A DNA stretch of 64,000 nucleotides from Eretmocerus hayati (taxonomy: Eukaryota > Arthropoda > Insecta > Hymenoptera > Aphelinidae). The position numbers and the translations under genes are program-made. The stretch lies in contig CM056742.1 of NCBI GenBank assembly GCA_029851415.1, positions 155,253,121-155,317,120 of the forward strand, read 5' to 3'. How positions within the stretch are numbered: the first letter of the stretch is position 1; each line of letters starts with the position of its first letter. The notes beneath the pieces are model-generated. The model searched no databases and was not told the origin of the DNA. It saw only the letters and a program-made list of their open reading frames with translations. This document shows positions 1-13,025 of the stretch, piece after piece.

Positions 1-1060
1 TTGGCATTGAAATTCTTGGGGCGTAACACTGAAGAAACTATCAAAAATCCATCAAGGATCTCGTAGAAGGCTGAAAGTTTATTGTGCAGTATTGCACAAT
101 TGTTTCGAAGCCAGATTTTCGGAATTTTGCACCAAAATCTTCCAGAAACATTTTAGAAACATTTAAGAAACACTTCAGAAACATTTCAGAAAAGTTTCAA
201 AAACAATTCAGGAATATTCCAACAACGTTTCAGGAATATTTCAGACCCGTCACAAACCTCTCAGAAGTCTTTCAGAGACTTTTTGAGGAGCTCTTAAGAA
301 CCTTTCGAAAAAACTTCGGGGATCCTCCAAGAATGTTTAAATAGGAATATCTCTCACATTTTTCTACGGGCACTCAAGAATCTTTCAGAATTCTTCAGCG
401 CGAGGTTGCTGAAAGATTGTTAAGGAAATAATGATGGGATACTTAGAAGTCATGTATTGGGATTATTGCTTTGAAATCTCTAACAACCTTTCATACACCT
501 CACGTAAATTTCTCCGAATCAAGATTCTTGACAGATTGCCGTTGAAATATTGCAGGGATTTTCGGGAATGATATTCCCGGGTTATTGAACTGGATTGAAA
601 TTTCCGAGGGAGCTTTCGAGAACCTTTTAAAAATCATTCGGAAAGCTTTCACTTGGTCCACAAAAGTCTCTCAATATGAGATTGCTTTAGAATTATTGTG
701 CAAGATTCCAGAAATATTTCGAAGTTGTATCCATGGAATATTGCACTCGAATATTTCAAAAACCTTTCAAAAACCTTCCAGATAAACATGTCTGGAAGAT
801 TTTCAGAAATGTTCCATGAAATGTTTCGAGGAGCTCTCCGAAAGATGTTCACGATATATTGCAATGAAATATTACAAGAACATTCCTTGAAATGTTTCTG
901 CGAGGTTTCTGGGAAATTTCATTGAAACATTGCAATGAAATATCACAAAAACATTTCCTGAAACGTTTCTGCGAGGTTTCTGGAAGATTTCATTGGAATA
1001 TTTGACTGAAACGTTTTCCTGTGATATTCCCATGCTGTGTGGGAAGCTCCGAATCACTCT
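1..1060. repeat. Degenerate AT-rich tandem repeat region
   Basis: The segment is built from short imperfect repeats around the words TTTCAGAAAC and GAATATTCC, densest at about 100-350. The clearest tandem copy is at 861-1000, where a unit starting GCAATGAAATAT recurs at 932, giving a 71-bp period with shared GTTTCTGCGAGGTTTCTGG. Open frames here on both strands are low-complexity by-products of the repeat and show no protein family. It is likely a decayed satellite or minisatellite. Confidence 0.55.
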
Positions 1061-4000
1061 TTTTCAATTTTCCTACACGTATTCTATTGAAAAACCCTTG
1101 GAACTTTTGTTATAGATCGATCCGTCCACTCATCTTTTTTATTTTTGAAGATTAAGGGTCAAAATGTCAGTTCCATGCACGATTCTCATTTGTCAAAGGG
1201 GTAGTCTTATGCTTGCAGACTTGCTGTAGCGAGGCAAATAATTATTCTCGCAATATTCCATCAAAGTATGGTATAGAACCAACTATTTCTCATAGGTTCC
1301 AAGTCCTAAACGCGTGGCGTGACCCCTACCCAAGTGGTTTATGCGTGTTACGAGGGTTTTGTGTCAATTCCGTGCATATCCTTTTAGCCTACTAAATAGT
1401 GACCTACATATATCGTAGCAATTTTTTTTCAAAGTAATATCACAGCATTAGATGAAATCTCCGAGATGAAAGCGCTACATTGATTCCCGTGGCCTACAGA
1501 ACCATAAAGGGGTATGCACGGAACTGGATATGTCAGGGTAAACTATCCCGATAATAACCATACACGCGAAGAGTTTTATCCTGAAATTCAAAAAATGAGA
1601 TTCAAGGTTTCGGTAAGAATATGAGTATTGGATCAAACATGGATGAAAATAACCACATGTCAAAGTTTTTTTTTTTGGGAAAGAAAGATAATCCATGGAT
1701 GTATGAGTCAATTTTTTGTTACAGATTATTCCATGAACGAAATATGTTCATTTTTGGATGGTAGCGTTTTGAGGCCGTGGAGTTTATGGAAACGACAAAA
1801 TAAGATTTATATTGAGAAGTTGGATGAATGTTATTTCAAATTTTCAAAACTGCTCGGAAGAATTTGAGAAATTCCCTATAAAAATACTCGCGCGAGGTCG
1901 TATTTTATTTGAAATTATGAGTCACAAGAGCGGTAATAATTATTTTATAGATATCGGAATTAGAGTTTGATGGATTGTCGAAATCAGACGCTGCTGCAAT
2001 GACTGAGGGTAATCGTAAAAACTGAGGAAAGTATACGTATAAATTAGTCTGTCTAAGATTCGTTCCGAGTCACTTTCAACTATTGACTTAGTACTTCTTA
2101 CAAAGATTATGAGCGCCTGAGACATATTATTACTAATACTATTAGTGAAATCTAAGATATTGCGCTCTCTAAAATTGAAGAATGTCCTTTATTCACCATT
2201 CTAAGACTTTTTAACTTTTCCAGTGAATTCGATGATAGGGGTAAAGATTCCCGAATTTAATCAGTGTGACGAATCAGTTGGATTTTACTCGGCTTTGAAG
2301 GGCTCTCGGAATATTCATTCGACCAACGGGTTCGAGTTTAGCAAGTCAAAATGCGCAAAAGTTGTAAGATACTGCAGTCGTCAAAATGTCCCCCCCCCCC
2401 CCATCTTCCTTTGCCATTCTACTCTTTCTTATATTTACCTATAGAGATTGAACGCAAATCGGACTTGCTGAAGACATGCTATCTCAGATTATTAGTGGAT
2501 TTTGATATGGAGGGCCGAAATACTGATTTTCATGGTCCGAGAGTTGTTTTTGGCTTCGAGCTTTTCATCCAGGATTTGAAATTATAGCTCGGAAAATAAA
2601 AACTGTATCCAATGGAAATCCGTGATGAACTTTTGTTTCGTCGGCGCGTGAAAGAAAATCTAAACCCCGTCAAATAATGAATTTTTCACGCAAGACAATG
2701 AAAAACGTGATTGAGAAGGAATTTTTGAGGGGTTGCGCGTAACTTCTGCCACTATCCATTCTCGAAGCTAGTGCTCACTACCGCAATCTCGACCGTCCAT
2801 TATGAAACCAGTCCAATGAAGAATTTTACAGTTTCATAAGAAAGTTATTTTGTAAAGGTTTGCCATTGAAAAATTTCGATCGTGAATGATTGGTATTACG
2901 ACAAAATATTTGAGCTGACATTCCACGGAAAATTTTCGATTAGAAATTATGACGTCTCGTGATATCGAAAAGTGCTTTTGAGCCTTTGAGCTCTACATAC
3001 ATACATATTATACCTAAATACACATGTATACATTCAGCACAGATACTTCAAGAAAAGTCAATCATATGCAATATTTTGGAAGTCTCGATCTGGCACGCTC
3101 TATTCTTGCTTGAATGACTTTCTTAATCATCATTCATGAGAGGGGCTTCATCAAATCAGAATTTTTTCTAACAGTATGTTGTTTTACACGCAGAAAAATC
3201 AGTCTCGATAAAGAGACATTGCAATGGATTTTTATTGGAGAAAACGAAGTAATGGTATGTTTTGCACCAAGTTCATGAGGTTGTAGCTCGCTTCTGAGCG
3301 ATTGGTTTTCGGCCCGAGCCGCAAGCGAGGGTTGAAATAATCGCTCGGAAGCGGGGAACCTCAACAACGAGGTGCAAATACTATTTTATGCAATTTTACG
3401 AGCACCCAAACATCGGAGAATTGCATAAATAGGATTTTTTCAAAACCCGATACATAGAAACTCTACGTCGAAGTAGTGGAGCTAAATATTTTCCAGGGTC
3501 CAAAAGGAGCTATGAAAAATCACAGCGATCTCAGAGACACGGAGGGTTGGGAGAGAAAATTTTTCAGAGGGTTATCAATGTTAAAAAAATGGTTTGCGTG
3601 CGGCAGCTGGGGATTCATCGCACACGGTGCGGCAAAAATTTTCTCCCATTTTTTTGGTTCAAAGACTGGAAATCCACGATCGTATTGTGGAATATCGAAG
3701 TTTGGAAAATAAGGAAATAAGGAATTTGGATTTTGGTAGAAGAGAAGAATTTTCCTCAAGGCGAAATTTTTGAAAATGTCGCACTCGCATTCGTTGCTTC
3801 CTTCTAGGGATTCTATCGTTGCTTGCACTGTGCTGCACTCTGATGGGAGTGGCCGAAATCAGACGACTCGGAGTTTACAAGCATCTTTTTAGAATGCGAA
3901 ACTATTATTTTTAGTAACATGCCTAAATTTTTTTAAACTTTTGGACGTTATCAATCGTTACTTCGCAGGTGAGTTCCATTAAACATTATACCTATACTTA

Positions 4001-4370
4001 GTTCATCTGTGAATTTCACATTATTTCAATTTTTACTCAGTAAGTTGAGCCACTCCATGCAAGCATTCATAACCTTGAAACACAGTGAAACATTCGTTTG
4101 TACTGAGACGGCTGTGTGGCACGTCTGGAAGATTTCAAATTTTGTAAAGTTGATTTTGAAAGCACAGTTCTACACGCTGGAATCATATGTCTTACAGTCA
4201 GCATTCCTCATTGAATTGAGCTGAAGGGTTGTTTTCACAGTGAATTCAACAGGTTGCAAGTTAGCAACGCAACAGGTTGATCCCTGGATCCTGAATCGAC
4301 GTGAAACATCTTCTCTCAGTGCTTTACGCCTGTTTGTTTTTTGAGGGGCTATACATTATCTGAAACCAAC
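1061..4370. other. Non-coding region upstream of the SMYD4-like gene
   Basis: No convincing gene. It contains a 13-nt C run at 2390-2402. At about 3350-3430 a stretch resembles 58435-58513 in the same orientation, so it is a dispersed repeat. The last few hundred bases before 4371 should hold the promoter and 5' UTR of the SMYD4-like gene, but I could not fix a start site. Confidence 0.4.
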
Positions 4371-5241
4371 ATGAACAGTGCAGAAAGATTGCTGCATGAG
4401 AATGATTCATTTTTTCCTGAGTTCGGTGAAACTCTTGCTATCGATGGTAGTGAAAGACGAATCATCCAACAAAAATGCTCTTTAGAAGCAATCAAGTTTA
4501 GAAAGAAAGGAAGTGATCTGTTCAACCAGAGGAAGCAAGATGAGTTGACACACAGACTGATACTTTCATATTATTCAAAAAGCATAGCTTATGCACCAAG
4601 CAATTCTGAAGAACTTGCATTAGCTTACAATAACAGATCTTTACTATGGTTGCGTTTACATAAGCGTGATTTCTGCTCCAGTGATATTGAGAGGGCTTTG
4701 AAGATCACCAAATCAAATGAGCTGAAACAGAAGCTACAAGCTCGCAAAAACAAATGCTCAAACTCGAGTCATGATCACAACCCTGAAACAAGCGCAGAAA
4801 TCTCGCTTTCTACTGCATCAAGAAATATTGTATGTGGATCCGATTCCATAACTGTTGAGTATAATGAAGACTGTGGCAGACATCTTGTCGCCACTCGCAA
4901 TATTAAAGCAGGAGAAGTAATATTACATGAGCAGACTCCTTACGGATTTGTTGACCTCCACAATTTCTATCTCATTTGCTCGAACTGCCTAAAATATGCT
5001 TGGATTGGTATCCCATGCGAATATTGTGTCTACACAATTTACTGCAGTGAATCTTGTAAGTCAGAAGCTTGGCTTCAATACCATGATGTGATGTGTCCTA
5101 TGCTTCCATTTCTCATCAACAAAGCAAACAAACCTGTTGCCTGTATGCTTCTCAATATGATGAAAATGTTGATAATTAACATTAGAAGAGAGGGTCTGGA
5201 AACTGTCATCAGTGAAGCAGAGAAAATTGACGATGGAGATG
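4371..5241 (+). CDS. Smyd4: SMYD4-like exon 1 (TPR, SET N-part, MYND)
   Basis: Encodes MNSAERLLHENDSFF to about residue 290 and ends at a donor (G|GTGAGT) in phase 1. The MYND finger runs from C203 (CSNC) through CEYC, YCSESC and YHDVMC to C242, with the standard C-x2-C spacing. The TPR part contains SYYSKSIAYAP and ALAYNNRS, which resemble the TPR consensus. Reading on past 5241 reaches a stop within about 24 codons, which supports the splice. Confidence 0.85.
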
Positions 5242-8200
5242 GTGAGTCAATGCTCAATTCATTGATTGATTCATTTATTCCATGCATGATGATATTGTGT
5301 AATTTTTTATAGATGAGAAGAATTTTCTTCAAGCCAAAAGATTCGACTGTCACAAGTTCAGCTCTTTGTACAATCTGAAAAGCTATTTTGATGAAGAATG
5401 TGAGGAGACAGATATTCTTGAAATGGGTATCGATACTCATGTATCAAGCTTGTTGCAATTGCTGAGCAGATCTCCAATCATTAACAACCCATCCCAAAAT
5501 CTTGACCAAGAAGTAATCCAGTCTTCATTGGAGTGGATACTGAAGAAATTATTTGTGATACTATCATCAAATGGCTTTAAGGTAAAAATTCCTACAAGAA
5601 TACTGCCTGTCGAAGAATGTAAAAGCAATTATTTATTTCATTAGAAGACTTGACTTTAATTTCTTCAGATGACTCACTCAATAATCTTCTTTTCTACCTC
5701 CAGTTTGAAGACGTGACTCTGGGTTATAGAAATTTGACTGAATCAACTTGTATCTCTGTCAGAGGGACCATAGTTGGACCTTGCAGTAGTCTAATTAATC
5801 ATAGCTGTGATCCAAATACCAGTATGATGTATTTACTAGGACCAAGAATAGTCATGTACACTATTCGACCTGTGAAGAAGGGGGAGCAAGTAAGTTTCCC
5901 TGATTTGAATTTTTATTTTTATAGTTACAACTCGCAGAAAATACGTGACGGATATTAAATTTCTTCACCTATGAATTATTAAGAGCATGTGATCCTTGTT
6001 GAACATGTTAATGCATGAAACCAGAAGATTTATCTCGACTTTAATGAAGAAAGAAACCGTACTTGTTTAAATTAGGAACAAAACTTTCCTTGCATTTGTA
6101 AGAATGAAACGTCCTGGCTACCGTTTGAGGAATAATAATGCTTCATAACAGAAACAACCTGAGAAAGCATGTTTAAATACTACAAATTATTATCCCTTTA
6201 TAAGCGGGTGGGTGGGTCCTGCATTGCCCATACGGCTTGATATTGCCGACTGTACCTATCTACGTAGGAACGGGCGTAGCTATGCGAGATGATGACATAG
6301 TTATGTAGGATCGATTCTGCAGCCGAATTTTCATATTGTCATTAATGGATTATCACTGTACGAACACTATTTTACGTTTTATGAGATGCGGATCGGGTCT
6401 AAGGCCATGTCGGAGTCCCGCGGCAAAAACGGAGTTACAGCTTGCGCGGTGGTTTTTACACCAGTTGAGACGGGGGCGGTCGCAAATGACTCTGAATTGC
6501 TTTAGGGATGTGCCTCTGGTGAGAATTATAACGTCACTCACTCTTGAGGAGGAATCGATGAATCGCGAGATATTCCAATTCTGATTCGCAGAGAGCGTGA
6601 CCTTGCACCTTACCTCGAGTTTCGAGGGAGATAGAGACATATGTCCTTACTGATCGTACTCATTCCTGAAGCAATTCCAAGTCATTTGCAACCAACCCCG
6701 TCTCAACTGATTGAGAAACCATTGCGAAAAGTGTACCCCGTTTTGCGCGAGACTCCGTTATGGCCTTGATTTAATAGGTATTTTTCATGGATGTAAACAC
6801 GACATCTTTGACCAAGAATACACAACAAGAGTATTTGTAAGAAACATTTCAATCTCTAGAAATTTTATCACGACGATTTACACGGTCAAAAACGAGATAT
6901 TTCTGAATATTTTACGAGATTTTACGTGCATTCCGCCTTATTGGAACCTCTATAGAAGATAATCAACTCGAATAATCAAATACTCATGCGTTTCTAGATA
7001 GTCTGGATTGTACAGGTTTCAAAAGCTTCATCAGAGAATTTTTGGAAAACTAATCCGTTTATCAGAATCAGCGCGGAAAAGCCATTGACTCGAAGTATTC
7101 GTGCGCTTGGAAGCTATGTGAGAGTTATATGTTGTCAACAAACAATTTAATTGCCGCTAGACTCTTTTGTGATATTTAATTTTACTTCAAAATTAAAAAA
7201 TCACCAGTTATGAAAAATAACGTTTACGATGGAAAATGAACAATGTTAGACTTTCAGAGTATTCTTGAGTAAGGCATAATTGATCACACAGTATTCGATT
7301 GAAAAACTGCCCCGGTTTAAAATCTCAGAGGTCAGAAGAGCTTCAATTCCAAATCCCTATAAAGGGCCATTCAAATCTCTCCGAGTCGAGTAAGTCTCGA
7401 AACAGTCAAAAAAGGATTTTTATTACCTGAAAGTTTTGGATAGACCTCTTTAGCTCGGCTTCATATGGATTAGTATTTTTTCAAAAATGAGGCAGAACTC
7501 TTTACTCCTTACGAAATTAGATGAGGACTTTCAAGTTCTCATTGGTTGAACCATGTTGCATCTATGTAAGTGCTATCAATCTTCCAGTAATATCAAAGAA
7601 TATTTCATCAATACCAAAGTTTTCTCTTGAACAACTTCAATTTCATCATTTGCAATGTGTATGTACAACATACATACGTACAGATGATACATTCGATTGA
7701 TTATATTGATTATATTGTTCAATTTGCAGCTTTGTATCAGCTATGGACCGACTGCTACTCAGGACTTAGAAACGAGGCAACATGGATTACGGAACACCTT
7801 TTTTTTTCGATGTAAATGCAAGCCTTGTGTGGAGGACTGGCCAGATTTGGATGATTTGGTAAGTGGATGATTATGATTTTATCATATTTTTATTTACAGA
7901 TAAGAATGCAGGCTGAAGTGGCTATTTGCAAAAATTCCTCACATGTGAATTTTCACGAACATATCGAACTTGTAAAAATACGCAATCCTCAACGCAATGA
8001 AGAACGCAACCGGTTCCAACATGGGTGCATTTTTTCCTAAAAATTATTTTGAGAATAAGAATGAGAAAACTTTGATAAACAGACAACAGACTATAGAAGT
8101 ATCTTGGGTTAATGAATTCAACTTTTATACTATTGAATATTTATACTATTATTTGATGTCTGTGGTGCCGAAAAATAAGTTCTTGGTTATACAGAAGCTT

Positions 8201-11200
8201 TTGGCGAGCTACTGAGCTCGACTCAATTCGAAACCTTGTTGAGATGCACAGTCACGAGCCACCCTGATGACGTGGATAAAGACTTCAACGTAGAGAACCT
8301 ACGTTAAAATTCAAATTTTGATTGGTACTAGTGTGATTTTTTACAGTGTGCCTATTTTGATCGCTTCGGTGGTTCAGACCCACCATTAACTGTTAGCTTC
8401 ACAAATTAATCTCGTGAAGAGGTTGAGAATGCGTCATTAGTAAGAAGGCCAAGGTCATACTATGGTGCTTAATTAGCCATGAAGTTTGTGCATAACTTGA
8501 GTTTCAAGCATTCAATCACACAAAGAAATTCAGTTCAACTTACTCGGCCATGAATGGAAACTAAGCCATGTAATACTCATTTATGTTTCGGTATTTCAAT
8601 TTACACTTGTAGCTCCCTCATGTGCGGATTTACATACGACGGCGGACTCTCACATAACAAAATGCTAGACAATCGCCCCTATCATCTCAAGTGCTTTTCT
8701 GGCGTAAAAACATATTTTTTAGTTAAAAAAATTTGCGTAAAACGGTCAAATTCAATTAAGAAAAATTTTTGTTCTCTAATTTTCTTGTTTTAGCGATTCA
8801 CTATTCATTCCACATAGGTACACTCTGTCAAGTTTCTACATCACGTGGCTAGACATTTTTCAAAAGTTCTCAATATATTTCGATGCACCCAAATAGTGTA
8901 TTTCCGTACTGACAATGAGTGCGTTAGCCAATTTCGGGGCCTATATGTATATTGAGTTTGTCTGTCAAGCGAAACGAGACAAACGAAGTGTCAGAGCGGA
9001 AAATCTGTTCGAAAGAGACACTTTGTCACACAGAGTGGCAAAAATGGTCCTTACTCCTCCATACGTTAGATGAGCAAGAATCATTGTTTTCACGTCGATT
9101 TACAGTGAATTTTTATTCATCTGATAATCAAAACGGTACTTCTCGAGCTGTTTCATTTCATTTTTCGCTTCTTTATTTTCTTTCTCGCATGCACCGGTTA
9201 ACACTTCTTTCCATTTCTCACACAATTTTGGGCATAGCAGCAAGTGTTTACGCTAATTAATAAAGATAATAATATGGTGAGCAATGCTATCGAGAAGCTT
9301 CTATCATTCGCCATCTTCTCCGTGCTCGTGTGACACTTCTTACATTCGTAGAGGATTGAGATGGAAGGATTTGGCGATTCCCATTATACCTTTGTATAGC
9401 TCAAATCAGCCGACCATATGAGTTGTATATTTTTACTGCATTCGTGATTCAGTATGATATTATTCATCAAATCTTGAAATGACCGCCCTCGTAGAGAACG
9501 CGGGAAATCATCCTACTCTCGTTCCTCAACTTTTCTTTTTCGGATCGGCTAATAAGATAACCAAGACTTTTGAGAGGGTGCATATCCTATCCCTTGATAA
9601 TGGCATACTTACATATTCTTTTTACGAATTTTCAATTGATAGCATTACCTCAAATCAATTGTTATGACTTATCATCTGTTTCATTCTTTTAATATTATAA
9701 TTTTATTAGATGCGACTCTCAAATTTTGCATTTCTGCAAGATGTTTAAGAACAAATATCTTTTCAAGTGCATATTAGATAAGTTTTGAGGAGTTGAGAAG
9801 CTCTGATGCGCAAGAACCAGAGCCTCGGCTGAGAGACTGTCGGTGAATGTGATTAAGTCGAGGATTATTGCAAGTCAACGGATTCGAAAAACAAGAAATC
9901 CTGACGAATGGCACCATCATTTCAAACATCTTTCGGATTTGCATCTCTTTTCTTACAACACAGCACTATCTACTGAGATGGAAAATTGTTTCCCAGAATC
10001 TTGAACTGCCGACTCCGGAGAACTCCGTCATGAATAATGTCTCTTGGCTAATTTTTCCACAGTAAATGAATTTAAATTTTGTCCCAAACCTTCCGAGAAC
10101 CTCATTTGAAAAATGCTCAACGTAGAAAGCGTCATACTGCTATGGGCGCCGCGGGCCGCAGTGTGCTGAGTGCCTTTCATCTTGGCTATCTCCGTGCCGT
10201 ACTTTTCTCTGAAGAATCGCACCCGAGCTTGGTTCACATTTGATCAAAATATAGTTCGACAACTTTTTCATGGACAAATTCTCCAAAATTGAACAATTAT
10301 GGCATACTTTTACATTAAAAATTTCAGATGAATCATGAGAGCACTACCGCTTCCTTGAAAAACTGAGAAACATCTGATAACTTCTGGTTAAACGGAACTA
10401 TCTTGTTTACTCTGGGCCATCAATATATGTGGGAACTCAAGAGGGGCTAGTTTTATCATAACTGAATTTGGCAAACGTGTGGGTCAATGCGCACTTATCT
10501 TCGGTCTGGTTCCACGATCTCGTATTTTTTTTGTATTGGTTCATGGTTGATCATTTCAAAAAATTGAGGATTGCCAAAATCCGAAGAGAATATCAAGGTG
10601 TCAGTTTGATTTTGATCGAACTACAATCAAACAATCTGCTCCAGATCAATACCGAACACGCTCCTTGATACTATCTTCGGATTTTGGCACTTATTGTATT
10701 CTCGTTTCGTTGAAATAATTAAGCACGAGCCAATACAAAGCAATACGCAATTGCAAAATCAGCCCGATTGGCTTAAGAAATAGGTGCGCAATGACCCACA
10801 CGTACGTTCGCCGAATTCACTTATGATAAACCTCCCCCGTTCTGAGCTTCCACATATACAATTTATTCGTTGGGCTTGGCGTTGTTGATCTCATCATTTT
10901 CCAACCCAAAGATATTGTGACTCAGATTCAGAACTAGCCCGAAATTCAGGCGCACGTTGACGTCGATCGAAATCGCCACATAATCCCACTATTCCCATGC
11001 AATGAGGGGAATTTTCTATAGATCAAATTACTCAAAATGAAAAGGGCATCGAGTTTTGTGACTACGCGACTAGGGTTTAGTGTTCTGAGATTTCGGTTGA
11101 GATCTATCGTTTCGGTATACTTTTATATTTACAAGTGTACTGAATTATAGGAATTAGGGTTTAGGTCAAACTGTTGTTTGAACGAAAATAAAATTCCTAT

Positions 11201-11896
11201 AATTCAGGACGAGATCTTTTGATTGTTACATCAGTATTATTGTTACATCAGCATTTCAGAGACATCTTCAACAAGTGTAGAATTTTTGGAAGATTCGTGA
11301 CAAATTTGAAGGATATTCATTGAGAACTTTCCGAGTAACGATGTTGAATTCATGAAAAAACTTGCCGGAGTCAAAAGTTCCAATTTCTAAAGAACATGAT
11401 TATATATTTCAGTAGATGACGGTTCAGTCGGAAAAATGCAAGTACAAAATATGTCCCCGTTTGATTGATACTATTCGTTTGCCTCTTTTTTGTTTTTCGT
11501 ATCCTTTGACTTACTCGCCACTCTCTCCCAGCCGAGCTCTGGCTCTCGGGTATATCTCTATGGTACCAGAACAAGTTCTTCGATACTATACCCTTCCATT
11601 TTTATCATCCCTCGTAACTATTTTACTTGCAGGTAATGGACCCTCTCAAAATGCAAATGCTGTCGAAAAAAGTCCAAGACACTTTCGGGAGACACGCTAG
11701 TATGTTCTCGCAACCTCCTGATACTTGGATCCACAGTAAATCTTTATTTGACAAATCTTTAGAATTGTGCAATTATGTTCATCAACATTTTGATGAAAAA
11801 GCAGCTTTTTGGCTTACCGAACCATACAGATGGTACATCGGTATTTCCTTCCACAAGTTTTATTGTGAGAATGTAGATTTACTCATCTCATCTTGA
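4371..11896 (+). CDS. Smyd4: SMYD4-like TPR/MYND/SET-domain protein (whole gene)
   Basis: Proposed coding exons are 4371-5241, 5313-5581, 5704-5889, 7730-7858 and 11633-11896. Together they make 573 codons with compatible phases (1,0,0,0). The order is an N-terminal TPR-like helical region (about residues 45-125), the start of a split SET domain (GRHLVATRNIKAGEVIL), a MYND zinc finger (residues 203-242), then the SET core with NHSCDPNTSM and SYGPTATQ and a post-SET cysteine cluster (CKCKPC). This order is the SMYD4 architecture. Family members are protein-lysine methyltransferases or methyltransferase-like regulators. The ATG at 4371 is preferred over the upstream in-frame TTG at 4341. Vertebrate SMYD4 is longer, so this may be a shorter insect paralogue. 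The long introns hold non-coding DNA and a foldback element. The family call is firm; the last exon is not. Confidence 0.85.
5313..5581 (+). CDS. Smyd4: SMYD4-like exon 2 (SET insert region)
   Basis: Begins after TTTTTTATAG and completes a GAT codon from exon 1, then reads EKNFLQAKRFDCHKFSS to SSNGFK. The 71-bp intron before it is short, as is common in insects. It ends AAG|GTAAAA in phase 0. It corresponds to the SET-I linker between MYND and the catalytic SET core. Confidence 0.8.
5704..5889 (+). CDS. Smyd4: SMYD4-like exon 3 (catalytic SET core)
   Basis: Acceptor CTACCTCCAG is followed by FEDVTLGYRN to VKKGEQ, with donor GTAAGT at 5890. It holds the SET hallmark LINHSCDPNTSM, in which NHS is the cofactor-binding motif of the fold. 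Phase 0 at both ends. The intron downstream (5890-7729) has no recognised gene. Confidence 0.88.
5890..7729 (+). other. Intron 3 of the SMYD4-like gene
   Basis: A 1.84-kb intron with normal GT-AG ends. No conserved gene or clear repeat boundary was seen. A GC-richer patch at about 6200-6480 differs from its AT-rich surroundings and may be an old insertion. Confidence 0.6.
7730..7858 (+). CDS. Smyd4: SMYD4-like exon 4 (SET end and post-SET cysteines)
   Basis: After TTGCAG it reads LCISYGPTATQ, then LRNTFFFRCKCKPCVEDWPDLDDL. The tyrosine in SYGP is the expected catalytic-site residue of SET proteins. The cysteine cluster CKCKPC is the start of the post-SET zinc site. Donor TTG|GTAAGT, phase 0. 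Confidence 0.85.
7859..11632 (+). other. Intron 4 of the SMYD4-like gene (if exon 5 is correct)
   Basis: AT-rich DNA without a recognisable gene apart from the foldback at 10425-10862. A small hairpin occurs at 11138-11206, where CTGAATTATAGGAATT is answered by its reverse complement 37 nt later. Confidence 0.4.
10425..10862. mobile_element. Foldback (long inverted repeat) element in SMYD4-like intron 4
   Basis: The left part (ATATATGTGGGAACTC, TTTTATCATAACTGAATT, GTGTGGGTCAATGCGCAC, TGCCAAAATCCGAAGA) returns as the reverse complement in the right part (TCTTCGGATTTTGGCA at about 10673, GTGCGCAATGACCCACAC, AATTCACTTATGATAAA, GAGCTTCCACATATAC). Arms are about 200 bp around a short loop near 10600-10660. 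Ends are approximate and no target duplication was resolved. No transposase frame is present, so it is a MITE or foldback. Confidence 0.65.
11633..11896 (+). CDS. Probable SMYD4-like last exon
   Basis: A good acceptor (TTTTACTTGCAG) is followed by an 88-codon frame, VMDPLKMQMLSKKVQ... to VDLLISS and a TGA. It is in phase 0, matching the donor at 7858 across a 3.77-kb intron. The peptide is helical, has aromatic residues and includes SKSLFDKSLELCNYVHQHF, which would suit the C-terminal helical region of SMYD4 proteins. I do not recognise a specific motif, so it could belong to another transcript. Confidence 0.5.
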   Translation, partial: VMDPLKMQMLSKKVQDTFGRHASMFSQPPDTWIHSKSLFDKSLELCNYVHQHFDEKAAFWLTEPYRWYIGISFHKFYCENVDLLISS

Positions 11897-13025
11897 GGTC
11901 ATGGTTTAAAAAATCGAAAATAATGTACTGGAGCTATTTTTTGTTTATTCTAATTTTTTACAAGATACGACTTGCATGCATCTGTTCTTGAGATCGCTCA
12001 ACTGTACAAGCGATTTATCGTTACGAATATCATCGTATAATATATGTTTTAACATCAAAAATCCTGTCTGAATTGATATCATGCAACCCCCACAACCATT
12101 GCATACGATTCCCATCCTTGATTTCTTCTATTAGAATGATCAAATTTGGTGAACCTTGCTTTCGTTCACTGTATAGCTTTCATTTTCATAATATCTTATG
12201 ATTATTAGTGATGTCCATAATGCACTGACGGGTCTTTCTAAGTAAGCGTGTCGAAGATCGGAAAACTGAACATAATGGAAGTAACTGTAACATATATATA
12301 TATGGTGAAATAACCATCATTGATCTTGGAAGACTGGGTTTAGAGTAAAATACTCTACAGAAATGGTAAAGAAAGGAATATGAGAAATTACAATTACTAT
12401 TGGAAATTAGGTATGTATCCTCTCAATTGATAAGTATAATAGGATGAACGATTCTGAGTTGTTGAATTAGTCATGTCTCATTGAATAGCTTTTGAGGGAA
12501 GTTTTTTGAGTTTTTCTTTGAAGTGTAAAAATACAAGTGAATCGCGATCTGTTTCAGGAAGAATGGATGATCTAGGGTGTCCCTTCAATCTCACCAGATT
12601 GATCATACTGTTCAAACTCAATCATTGCGCGGAGTGCACTCAGACCATGGGATTTCATTCCCAATCTTATGCAAGAGAATGTGACGATTTCAAGTTTGAG
12701 AAAATTTGTCGAAACATTGTCATTGCTCAACTTGTATTCGACAGATCTTGTTTGAGCTGAGATCGCAAGAATATCGGACAGGAGTGGATAAGACTTAGTC
12801 ACTGGATTGAGCCCATAATATAGGTATAATCTCATTCTTGAATTCTCTTTCCGGGGCGTAAACTGGAACTAGAATGGATGTATTTTGTAGAACAATCGTT
12901 CGTGAAATACTGGGGTAAGATTCATACATTCTCTTATTTGTAAATGATAGGTTCATCGCTGGATTCGAAATTCATATTGAGGAAGTAGGACTTTGAGGAA
13001 AAGTACTAGCGAATTCTTTGACAGT
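11897..13025. other. Intergenic, no gene seen
   Basis: AT-rich spacer between the 3' ends of the SMYD4-like gene (+) and the first EcKinase-like gene (-). A short (TA)n run lies near 12293-12302. Nothing else is supported. Confidence 0.45.

Noticed and set aside
3520..3828. 102-residue frame on the minus strand
   Set aside because: No domain, no splice context, and it overlaps a plus-strand frame of similar quality; likely chance.
4341..4370. Ten extra N-terminal codons in the SMYD4-like gene
   Set aside because: The frame would start at TTG. The ATG at 4371 is the first plausible start. The same correction was made for both EcKinase-like genes.
7900..8039. Alternative last exon of the SMYD4-like gene right after exon 4
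   Set aside because: It would need a 41-bp intron, shorter than insect introns normally are, and the peptide has no SMYD features. The 11633 exon in matching phase was preferred, with caution.
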